Assembly (NCBI GenBank): GCA_012800145.1
Contig: JAAZJW010000328.1
Span: 1-10,854 of the forward strand
Source of the DNA: Clostridiales bacterium
GTDB taxonomy: Bacteria > Bacillota > Clostridia > Peptostreptococcales > Natronincolaceae
Reading direction: 5' to 3'
Length of the DNA: 10,854 nt
The notes under the pieces were generated by a model. It saw only the letters and a list, made by a program, of their open reading frames with translations. It made no database searches and was not told where the DNA came from. Below, piece after piece: positions 1 to 5,742 of this stretch. The position numbers and the translations under genes were made by a program. Numbering within the stretch: position 1 is the stretch's first letter; each line of letters opens with the position of its first letter.

Positions 1-726
1 AATACCTAACCCCTTATCAAAATGCTCCGCAACATTTACAGCATCCTGGCCTGTCATGGAATCTACCACCAAAAGTATTTCATGGGGTTCAACTGCAAAT
101 TTTATGTCTTTGAGCTCCTCCATAAGTTCTTCATCGATATGGAGCCTACCTGCTGTATCTATCAAAACAACATCATTACCCTTATTGATACTATGGTCTA
201 TACCGGCTTTTACGATGTCAACCGGATTTTGTCTGTCTCCCATGGTAAATACAGGCGCTTCTACCTGTTCACCCACAACCTGAAGTTGCTTTATGGCTGC
301 CGGCCTATATACATCCCCGGCAACTAGTAAAGGTCTTTTTCCCTGTTTTTTTAACATTCCTGCTAACTTGCCTATAGTTGTAGTTTTACCTGTTCCCTGA
401 AGACCTACGAGCATTATAACGGTAGGGGGTCTGGAGGCAAAATTGATTTTACTTTGGGCTTTTCCCATCAATTCCGTTAATTCCTCATTCACTATTTTTA
501 TAACCTGCTGGGCAGGAGTTAAGCTTTCTAGGACCTCAGAACCCACCGCCCTCTCTTTAAGCTTGTTTACGAAATCTTTAACAACCTTGAAATTAACATC
601 CGCTTCCAGAAGAGCGAGCCTTATCTCCCTCATAACGTCGTTCACATCTTTTTCTGTTAGTTTACCTTTATTTTTTAATTTTTTGAATACGTTTTGAAGT
701 TTTTCCGCTAAATTCTCGAAAATCAT
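1..726 (-). CDS. ffh: Signal recognition particle GTPase Ffh (SRP54), 5' part only
   Basis: The N-terminal 242 residues of the SRP protein that binds signal sequences on nascent chains and SRP RNA, then docks with the receptor FtsY at the membrane. Seen here: an N-terminal helical N domain (about residues 1-90), then the G domain with P-loop GLQGTGKT (108-115), DVYRPAA (138-144) and DTAGR (190-194), all typical of the SRP GTPase family. The frame is open to the left edge, so the rest of the G domain and the methionine-rich M domain lie outside the window. The ATG at 726 (protein starts MIFENLAEKL) begins 2 bases after the ylxM stop, and its ribosome binding site (GAGAGGTG) lies in the end of ylxM, so the two are probably translationally coupled. 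The gene has no internal stops. Identification is close to certain. Confidence 0.97.
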   Translation of the reverse strand, partial: MIFENLAEKLQNVFKKLKNKGKLTEKDVNDVMREIRLALLEADVNFKVVKDFVNKLKERAVGSEVLESLTPAQQVIKIVNEELTELMGKAQSKINFASRPPTVIMLVGLQGTGKTTTIGKLAGMLKKQGKRPLLVAGDVYRPAAIKQLQVVGEQVEAPVFTMGDRQNPVDIVKAGIDHSINKGNDVVLIDTAGRLHIDEELMEELKDIKFAVEPHEILLVVDSMTGQDAVNVAEHFDKGLGI

Positions 727-728
727 AG

Positions 729-1118
729 CTACACCTCTCTCATAAGAGCCCAATCATTCAGAGACTTATACAACTCATCCTTAACATGAAAAATTCGTTT
801 CTTCAGTTGCTCAAGATAAGGAATTGAATCCAGTTCGTTTTCTAAATCAATTATACTATCTAACATTTTTGAAATTTTTTCATTTTTAATATTCACAAGT
901 TTTATAAAATTGAGTTTTTCTTCGTATTGATACAATAGCTTTTCCGTTCTTTTTAATACATCATAAACAGCTTGTCTGGATACATTAAATTCTTCAGCTA
1001 TTTCTCCTAATGACAAATCTTGGTTATAATAGAGGTCTACTATATCCCTTTGCTTTCCAGTCAACAATTGATTATAAAAATCGTATAAAACTGAAATTTC
1101 CACCGTTTTCTCTAACAT
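729..1118 (-). CDS. ylxM: YlxM/p13-family putative SRP-associated helix-turn-helix protein
   Basis: A 129-residue protein of the YlxM/p13 family, encoded just before ffh in many Firmicutes and thought to modulate the SRP pathway. Seen here: an N-terminal sigma-70 region-4-like helix-turn-helix at about residues 35-59 (LSLGEIAEEFNVSRQAVYD), followed by a charged, helical C-terminal half (about 60-125) likely to form a coiled coil. Start choice: an in-frame ATG at 1136 has no ribosome binding site, whereas the ATG at 1118 is preceded by AGGAAG at 7 bases and gives the family-typical start MLEKTVEISVLYDFYNQLLT. The leader is unusual: a strong promoter, a perfect palindrome and a small hairpin covering the ribosome binding site lie between this gene and ftsY. 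The molecular role of the family is only partly known. Confidence 0.92.
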   Translation of the reverse strand: MLEKTVEISVLYDFYNQLLTGKQRDIVDLYYNQDLSLGEIAEEFNVSRQAVYDVLKRTEKLLYQYEEKLNFIKLVNIKNEKISKMLDSIIDLENELDSIPYLEQLKKRIFHVKDELYKSLNDWALMREV

Positions 1119-1133
1119 ATAGGCACTTCCTAT
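1119..1133 (-). promoter_or_regulatory. Small hairpin covering the ylxM ribosome binding site
   Basis: On the minus strand ATAGG-AAGTG-CCTAT forms a 5-bp inverted repeat with a 5-base loop. It contains the AGGAAG Shine-Dalgarno sequence and ends exactly at the base before the ylxM ATG (1118). If it folds in the mRNA it would partly hide the ribosome binding site. The stem is short and may be marginally stable, so a regulatory role is inference. Confidence 0.4.
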
Positions 1134-1140
1134 CATTCGT

Positions 1141-1164
1141 CTGTAAAGTAGAACTACTTTACAG
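1141..1164 (-). promoter_or_regulatory. Perfect 24-bp palindrome at the predicted ylxM transcription start
   Basis: Arms CTGTAAAGTAG (1141-1151) and CTACTTTACAG (1154-1164) are perfect reverse complements separated by 2 bases. The palindrome begins at the predicted +1 of the promoter at 1170-1198, so it could be a repressor operator or, as RNA, a hairpin at the extreme 5' end of the ylxM-ffh transcript. No T-run follows on either strand, which argues against an intrinsic terminator. I do not recognise the site as that of a known regulator. Confidence 0.6.
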
Positions 1165-1178
1165 GTGTAATTCTACAC
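1165..1178 (-). repeat. Second short inverted repeat overlapping the ylxM -10 box
   Basis: On the minus strand GTGTA-GAAT-TACAC is a perfect 5-bp inverted repeat that contains the predicted -10 hexamer TAGAAT and abuts the 24-bp palindrome at 1141-1164. Together they make about 38 bases of continuous dyad symmetry over the core promoter. A role as part of an operator is possible. A 5-bp repeat can also arise by chance. Confidence 0.35.
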
Positions 1179-1198
1179 TAATAAAAATTGCATGTCAA
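1170..1198 (-). promoter_or_regulatory. Sigma-A-type promoter for ylxM-ffh
   Basis: On the minus strand a perfect -35 hexamer TTGACA (1193-1198) is followed after exactly 17 bases by TAGAAT (1170-1175, five of six matches to TATAAT). It lies just after the ftsY stop codon (1204-1206). The start site is expected near 1163, which leaves a leader of roughly 45 bases before the ylxM ATG. It implies that ylxM and ffh can be transcribed independently of ftsY. Confidence 0.72.
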
Positions 1199-1203
1199 GC
1201 ATT

Positions 1204-2286
1204 TTATTCATCTTCTTCAAACATTGCTCTAACAAATGTTTGGGGATCGAATTCCTGTAGGTCTTCCATCTGTTCTCCAACCCCTATGAGCTTAACAGGA
1301 ATGTTTAATTCCCTGCTTATTCCCACAACTACCCCTCCCTTTGCTGTTCCGTCTAATTTTGTCAATACAAGGCCGGTAATCTGGGTTGCTTCCTTAAATA
1401 CCTTTGCCTGTTGAACGGCATTTTGTCCGGTGGTAGCATCCAAAACCAACAGGATCTCCTTAGATGCATCACTGTATTCTCGGTCAACAATCCTGGATAT
1501 TTTGCCCAATTCATTCATTAGATTCTTTTTGTTATGAAGTCTACCCGCAGTATCGCATATTAATACATCGATTTCCCTTGCTTTTGCAGCATGTATAGCA
1601 TCATATATGACAGCGGCGGGGTCCGCACCCTCTTGGTGTCGTATTACGTCGACACCTACCCTATCACCCCAAACTTTTAACTGGTCTATGGCAGCAGCCC
1701 GAAAAGTGTCCCCTGCAGCCAATAACACTTTTTTGCCTTTGTTTTTAAAACGGAAAGCCATTTTAGCAATAGAAGTTGTCTTCCCTACACCATTTACACC
1801 TACAACCAGAATGATCGCAGGTGAAGGATCTATATTAATTTGAGAATCCGGTAATTCCTCCAGTATTCCCCTCAATTTTTCCATAAGTAATTTCTTAATT
1901 TGGATAGGTTCCAGGACCTTCTCCTCCCTAACCTTGTCCTTTAAATCATCCACTATTTCCAATGTTGTCTGAACACCGATGTCTGCGGTAATTAGGATTT
2001 CTTCAAGTTCCTCGAACAGGTCTTCATCTATTTTTTTATATAATTTTAACAGGTTATCAACTCTGTCGACAATCCCTTTTTTGGTTTTAAAAAGCCCGTC
2101 TTTTAGCCGTTTAAACAAATTATATTTGGATCCATCCACTGCTTCCTCCACCTGTATTTCTTGTGTCTTTTCCATTTTTTCTTCGTCCGGTCCATCCTTT
2201 TTAGGGGCCTCATATTCACTTTTTTCCGGTAAACCATTCACTTTATCATTTTTTTTCGTAAATTTATCAATAAAGCCTTTAAACAT
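1204..2286 (-). CDS. ftsY: SRP receptor GTPase FtsY
   Basis: A 360-residue receptor for the signal recognition particle at the cytoplasmic membrane. FtsY and Ffh form a heterodimer of GTPases, and reciprocal GTP hydrolysis releases the ribosome to the Sec translocon. Seen here: a short charged N-terminal extension (about 1-50, rich in K and E), the helical N domain (about 55-145), then the G domain with P-loop GVNGVGKT (163-170), DTFRAAA (193-199), DTAGR (245-249), TKLDGTAKGG (309-318) and GVGE near the end. There is no hydrophobic N-terminal segment, so membrane attachment is probably through amphipathic and lipid-binding surfaces, as in other Firmicutes. The ATG is preceded by AGGAGG at 7 bases. 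It lies downstream of rnc with no smc between them, and upstream of ylxM-ffh. Confidence 0.97.
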   Translation of the reverse strand: MFKGFIDKFTKKNDKVNGLPEKSEYEAPKKDGPDEEKMEKTQEIQVEEAVDGSKYNLFKRLKDGLFKTKKGIVDRVDNLLKLYKKIDEDLFEELEEILITADIGVQTTLEIVDDLKDKVREEKVLEPIQIKKLLMEKLRGILEELPDSQINIDPSPAIILVVGVNGVGKTTSIAKMAFRFKNKGKKVLLAAGDTFRAAAIDQLKVWGDRVGVDVIRHQEGADPAAVIYDAIHAAKAREIDVLICDTAGRLHNKKNLMNELGKISRIVDREYSDASKEILLVLDATTGQNAVQQAKVFKEATQITGLVLTKLDGTAKGGVVVGISRELNIPVKLIGVGEQMEDLQEFDPQTFVRAMFEEDE

Positions 2287-2309
2287 CCTTTTCCTCCTCC
2301 CCTCGAACG

Positions 2310-2326
2310 ATTGTTTAACAATTGTT
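2310..2326 (-). repeat. Overlapping short palindromes in the ftsY leader
   Basis: ATTGTT-T-AACAAT (2310-2322) and AACAATTGTT (2317-2326) overlap in the predicted 5' untranslated region of ftsY, close upstream of its ribosome binding site. They might be a protein site or a weak RNA hairpin. The sequence is AT-rich and short, so chance is a real alternative. Confidence 0.25.
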
Positions 2327-2359
2327 TTTATGGCCTAACCTGACTTACAAAGTAAATCA

Positions 2360-2388
2360 ATGATAGGTCAAACGCAACCAAACATCAA
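2360..2388 (-). promoter_or_regulatory. Possible sigma-A promoter for ftsY
   Basis: On the minus strand TTGATG (2383-2388) and TATCAT (2360-2365, five of six matches to TATAAT) are separated by 17 bases. The predicted leader is about 65 bases long before the ftsY ATG at 2286. There is no recognisable terminator after rnc, so read-through from rnc could also supply ftsY transcripts. Confidence 0.4.
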
Positions 2389-2441
2389 ATTTGCACCACG
2401 GGCACCACCGTTTATATTCCTACGGAGTAAATTAAGGTTGC

Positions 2442-2498
2442 ACGACTAAAGGGGTGAACAAATTTATAATGTTTGTCTGCGAGCGGTCGTTTAGTCGT
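2442..2498 (-). promoter_or_regulatory. Long-armed stem-loop at the end of rnc
   Basis: ACGACTAAA (2442-2450) and TTTAGTCGT (2490-2498) are perfect 9-base complements. The second arm touches the rnc stop codon (2498-2500). Inside is a short inner repeat, ACAAA (2458-2462) with TTTGT (2472-2476). There is no T-run, so it is not a standard intrinsic terminator. It could be an mRNA processing or stabilising structure, but nothing in the sequence proves that. Confidence 0.35.
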
Positions 2499-3196
2499 TA
2501 GTCCAATGCTTTTTTGGCGGCATTTTGTTCCGCTTCTTTTTTGCTTTTACCCCTTCCTTTGCCCAATACTTTATTGCCAAGTATTACTTCGACCTCAAAG
2601 GTTTTATCATGGTCAGGTCCCGTTTCATTTATTACTTTGTAACTGATTTTATCATCAAATTTACTCTGCAATAACTCCTGAAGATCTGTTTTATAATCCC
2701 TAAATAAATCACCCGTACTGGCCAACTTTATACTATCTTCCAACATGTTTAAAACAAACTTGCGTGCTGTTTTAATCCCTCCGTCCAGATATAATGCTCC
2801 TATAACTGCCTCAAATGCATCTGCCAATATGGAAATTCTGTCCCTTCCCCCCGTCACTTCCTCACCTTTGCCTAACAACAGATATTTACCCAAGTTTATC
2901 GATTTAGCTTGACGAGCCAGGGACGGCTCGCACACAACATTAGCCCTCACCTTTGTTAACTCGCCTTCAGGCAAATTGTTATACTTCGAATAAATATATT
3001 CGCTGACTACGGTACTCAAAACTGAATCACCCAGGAATTCCAGCCTTTCATTATTATAGGTATGTTTATCCCTGCTTTCGTTAGAATATGAACTGTGAGT
3101 CAGCGCCTCATTTATAATATCCATTTCCTTGAACCTATGTTTTATTATGTCTTGAAATTCCTTTAGCTGTTCCAAGCGTCTTTTATCCGGTTTCAT
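2498..3196 (-). CDS. rnc: Ribonuclease III
   Basis: A 232-residue double-strand-specific endoribonuclease that processes rRNA precursors and structured mRNAs as a Mg-dependent homodimer. Seen here: the RNase III signature NERLEFLGDSVL (residues 49-60) with its catalytic acidic residues, the second acidic motif DAFEA (126-130), and a C-terminal double-strand RNA-binding domain from about residue 166 (DYKTDLQELLQ) to the end, with the GxGxSKKEAEQNAA helix. Start choice: an in-frame ATG at 3223 gives nine more residues (MGNYGGNNG) but has no ribosome binding site, while the ATG at 3196 has GGGGGT at 9 bases. I prefer 3196 and regard 3223 as possible. The strong terminator after fabF separates it from the fatty acid operon, so it needs its own promoter. 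I could not find a convincing one in the very AT-rich DNA at 3224-3380. Confidence 0.95.
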   Translation of the reverse strand: MKPDKRRLEQLKEFQDIIKHRFKEMDIINEALTHSSYSNESRDKHTYNNERLEFLGDSVLSTVVSEYIYSKYNNLPEGELTKVRANVVCEPSLARQAKSINLGKYLLLGKGEEVTGGRDRISILADAFEAVIGALYLDGGIKTARKFVLNMLEDSIKLASTGDLFRDYKTDLQELLQSKFDDKISYKVINETGPDHDKTFEVEVILGNKVLGKGRGKSKKEAEQNAAKKALD

Positions 3197-3380
3197 CCCA
3201 TTATTACCCCCATAATTTCCCATAATAATTATAATATAATCCTATGTATTTATTTGATTTAGCCCGTAATGAACAAACAAACAACATTTAATAAAATATA
3301 AGGTGTTGTTCAATAGAACAGACAATATAAAAAGCTATATCAAATTTTCTTTATTGTACTATTATTTCATTTTAATTGCA

Positions 3381-3414
3381 AAAAAATTATAGGAAGAGGG
3401 CCCCCTTCCTATAA
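3381..3414 (-). terminator. Intrinsic terminator of the fatty acid synthesis operon
   Basis: On the minus strand TTATAGGAAG and CTTCCTATAA (3387-3396 and 3405-3414) form a perfect 10-bp stem around a GC-rich 8-base loop, followed directly by a run of T (complement of 3381-3386, extended by the stem). It lies 19 bases after the fabF stop codon. The T-run is on the minus-strand side only. Confidence 0.9.
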
Positions 3415-3433
3415 CAAACACGGTCTGGAAAAT

Positions 3434-4672
3434 TTATTCATATTTTTTGAAAATAACGGCGGCGTTATGTCCACCGAAGCCCAAAGAATTTGAGAGGGCA
3501 TATTTAATATCTGTCTTTTTTGCCATATTTGGAACATAGTCCAGGTCACATTTCGGATCCGGTGTTTCATAGTTAATTGTAGGAGGTATGATTCCATTTG
3601 CAATTGCCATAACACACACAATAGCCTCTACACCCCCGGCAGCACCCAGTAGGTGGGAGGTCATCGATTTTGTTGAGCTCACACTTAATTTATATGCGTG
3701 CTCCTTAAATGTCTTCTTAATTGCCTCAGTCTCAAATTCATCGTTATAAACCGTACTTGAGCCATGTGCATTAATATAATCCATAACATCATAATTTATA
3801 TCGGCATCCCTCAAGGCACATGCCATGGCCCTGGCAGCTCCCTCTCCTCCCGACGCAGGGGTGGTAATATGATATGCATCAGAGCTCCTGCCATAACCTA
3901 CAAGTTCTGCATAAATATCGGCACCTCTTCTAAGAGCATGTTCCAGTTCTTCTATTAAAAGTATCCCGGCACCCTCCCCCATTACAAATCCGTCCCTATT
4001 TTTATCAAAAGGCCTACTGGCCTTCCCGGGATTACTATTATTAGTCGACATGGCTTTCATAGAGCAAAATCCCGCTATGGACAGTGGTGTAACGGAAGCC
4101 TCTGTACCTCCCGTAATCATAACATCCGCATCCCCATACTGAATCGTACGAAAAGCTTCCCCGACAGCATTTGTGGAGGATGCACATGCAGTAACAACCA
4201 GTATATTCGGGCCTTTTGCTCCCAGTACAATGGACACTTGGCCGGACGCAATGTTAGGTATCATCATGGGAACAAAAAACGGGCTGATCCTTTTCGGACC
4301 TCTTTCCATGAGTTTTTTAGCTTGATCTTCCAACGTGTTCATACCGCCCATACCTGCACCTAAAATAACACCAAAACGTTCCGCGTCTATTTTTTTTATA
4401 TCTAGTTCCGCGTCCTCCACCGCCATCTGTGCGGCAGCAACCGCGAATTGAGTAAACCTATCCATTTTTTTGGCTTCCCTTTTATCGATATAATCTTCAG
4501 CATCAAAATCTTTTACTTCTGCGGCGATTTTAGTGCTAAAATCCTTTGTATCAAATTTCGTAATATAATCAATACCGGATACACCGTTCATTAATGAATT
4601 CCAAAATTTTTCCTTACCGATGCCTATGGGGGTAATACATCCCATTCCCGTTATTACTACTCTTCTTTTCAT
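3434..4672 (-). CDS. fabF: 3-oxoacyl-ACP synthase II (KAS II)
   Basis: A 412-residue elongating condensing enzyme that joins malonyl-ACP to a growing acyl-ACP with loss of CO2. It is of normal length for the family. Seen here: thiolase-fold ketosynthase with active-site Cys163 in TACASS, His303 in NAHGSS and His340 in TSHLLGAAGG, the Cys-His-His triad of KAS I/II enzymes, and a conserved C-terminal GFGGHN loop (398-403). Start choice: ATG at 4672, with GGAGG 7 bases upstream and protein start MKRRVVITGMG. The in-frame ATG at 4687 would place the ribosome binding site inside the coding region. It is the last gene of the operon, separated from acpP by a 48-base gap holding a hairpin, and followed by a strong terminator. 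Confidence 0.97.
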   Translation of the reverse strand: MKRRVVITGMGCITPIGIGKEKFWNSLMNGVSGIDYITKFDTKDFSTKIAAEVKDFDAEDYIDKREAKKMDRFTQFAVAAAQMAVEDAELDIKKIDAERFGVILGAGMGGMNTLEDQAKKLMERGPKRISPFFVPMMIPNIASGQVSIVLGAKGPNILVVTACASSTNAVGEAFRTIQYGDADVMITGGTEASVTPLSIAGFCSMKAMSTNNSNPGKASRPFDKNRDGFVMGEGAGILLIEELEHALRRGADIYAELVGYGRSSDAYHITTPASGGEGAARAMACALRDADINYDVMDYINAHGSSTVYNDEFETEAIKKTFKEHAYKLSVSSTKSMTSHLLGAAGGVEAIVCVMAIANGIIPPTINYETPDPKCDLDYVPNMAKKTDIKYALSNSLGFGGHNAAVIFKKYE

Positions 4673-4690
4673 AATACCACCTCCCATATA

Positions 4691-4713
4691 AAATCCCGAT
4701 TTAATCGGGATTT
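4691..4713 (-). promoter_or_regulatory. Hairpin between acpP and fabF (attenuator or mRNA stabiliser)
   Basis: AAATCCCGAT (4691-4700) and ATCGGGATTT (4704-4713) form a perfect 10-bp stem with a 3-base loop. On the minus strand it follows the acpP stop by 7 bases and precedes the fabF ribosome binding site by 6 bases. Only a short T stretch follows it (ATTTTATAT), so it could be a leaky terminator or a 3' barrier protecting the upstream acpP message. Confidence 0.65.
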
Positions 4714-4720
4714 TGTACAG

Positions 4721-4951
4721 CTATTTGTTAGCCTCTATATAATTAACTATATCTCCAACATTTTTAAAGCTTTCAGCATCCTCGTCCGGAATTTCAATAC
4801 CAAATTCGTCCTCAATGCTCATAACTATTTCAACAGCATCCAGGGAATCTGCCTCTAAATCGTCCATCAATGAAGTGGTTTCCGTAATTTCACCGGCGTC
4901 CCCCACTCCTAATTGTTCAGCAATAATTTCAGCAACTTTTTCAAATATCAT
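4721..4951 (-). CDS. acpP: Acyl carrier protein
   Basis: A 76-residue cytoplasmic carrier that holds growing acyl chains as thioesters on a 4'-phosphopantetheine arm. Seen here: the attachment motif DSL with Ser36 in LEADSLDAVEIVM, a typical four-helix ACP pattern, and a strongly acidic composition (for example IEDEFGIEIPDEDAE). The length is standard for bacterial ACP. The ATG has an excellent ribosome binding site, AAGGAGG at 7 bases, consistent with the high amounts of ACP cells need. It lies 45 AT-rich bases after fabG and just before a hairpin, so it is the most isolated gene of the operon. The phosphopantetheinyl transferase that activates it is not in the window. Confidence 0.98.
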   Translation of the reverse strand: MIFEKVAEIIAEQLGVGDAGEITETTSLMDDLEADSLDAVEIVMSIEDEFGIEIPDEDAESFKNVGDIVNYIEANK

Positions 4952-4996
4952 ATTGTTTCCTCCTTAACTTTTTATATTTATATATTTTAAAGCAGC

Positions 4997-5740
4997 TCAC
5001 ATTGCCATACCGCCGTCGACATGAATTACCTGACCGGTGATATAACCGGCTTTGCTACTGCCTAAAAACACTATTGCATTTGCAACATCCTCAGGTTTAC
5101 CATACCTTTTCATAGGAATGGTTCCCACTATGCTCTTCTTAATGTCTTGGGGCAAAACCCCCGTCATGTCAGTTTCTATAAACCCGGGAGCAATTGCATT
5201 AACCGTAATATTTCTGCTTGCCACTTCCCTTGCCAAGGATTTTGTAAACCCTATGACACCGGCTTTTGATGCACAGTAATTCACCTGTCCCGGATTTCCG
5301 ATAACACCCACTACTGATGATATATTTATAACCCTGCCGTATTTCTGTTTGATCATTTTCCTTATAACAGCCTTTGTGCATAGGAATATACCCTTTAGAT
5401 TTATTTCTATTACTTGGTCCCAGTCCTCTTCTTTCATCCCTATGAAAAGACCGTCTTTTGTAATCCCGGCGTTGTTTACCAATATATCTATCCCGTCAAA
5501 ATTTTCTTCGATTTCGCCGATCATTCTATTTACTTCTTCAGCTTTTGAAACATTTGCCCTAACCGCTAACCCCTCAACATTAAACCCTCTTATTTCCTTT
5601 ATAACATCTGTTGCACCTTCTTCATCGCTTATGTAATTTATAATAACATTTGCACCCTCTTTAGCAAAAGCCAAAGCAACAGCTTTACCTATGCCCCTGG
5701 AACCCCCTGTTACTAAAACAGTTTTTCCCTTCATATCCAA
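4997..5740 (-). CDS. fabG: 3-oxoacyl-ACP reductase (NADPH)
   Basis: A 247-residue short-chain dehydrogenase/reductase that reduces 3-oxoacyl-ACP to 3-hydroxyacyl-ACP, the first reduction of each elongation cycle. Seen here: the cofactor-binding glycine motif TGGSRGIG (11-18), NNAG (89-92), and the catalytic set Asn114, Ser142, Tyr155 and Lys159 (YCASK), plus the usual C-terminal GGM. Start choice: TTG at 5740 has GGGGGTG upstream with the G-core 7 bases away. The ATG two codons later (5734) is possible, but its spacing would be 13 bases. The ribosome binding site overlaps the end of fabD, whose stop is 2 bases upstream, so the two are probably coupled in translation. Identity is certain at family level, and context assigns it to fatty acid synthesis rather than another SDR role. 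Confidence 0.96.
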   Translation of the reverse strand: MDMKGKTVLVTGGSRGIGKAVALAFAKEGANVIINYISDEEGATDVIKEIRGFNVEGLAVRANVSKAEEVNRMIGEIEENFDGIDILVNNAGITKDGLFIGMKEEDWDQVIEINLKGIFLCTKAVIRKMIKQKYGRVINISSVVGVIGNPGQVNYCASKAGVIGFTKSLAREVASRNITVNAIAPGFIETDMTGVLPQDIKKSIVGTIPMKRYGKPEDVANAIVFLGSSKAGYITGQVIHVDGGMAM

Positions 5741-5742
5741 AT

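Noticed and set aside
1141..1164. The ftsY-ylxM palindrome as an intrinsic terminator of ftsY.
   Set aside because: Neither strand has a T-run after the stem, and it lies downstream of a strong promoter rather than before it.
2360..2449. A 29-codon plus-strand frame in the rnc-ftsY spacer.
   Set aside because: It has no ribosome binding site, no similarity that I recognise, and points against every gene in the window.
3306..3319. TGTTC-AATA-GAACA inverted repeat upstream of rnc, considered as a LexA-type site.
   Set aside because: The Firmicute LexA box has GAAC first and GTTC second. Here the order is reversed on both strands, and 5-base arms in AT-rich DNA are weak evidence.
3224..3380. 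Candidate promoters for rnc, such as the TATAAT at 3228-3233.
   Set aside because: The -10-like boxes have no acceptable -35 at 16 to 18 bases, and the DNA is so AT-rich that TATAAT-like hexamers are expected by chance. The promoter probably exists here, but I cannot place it.
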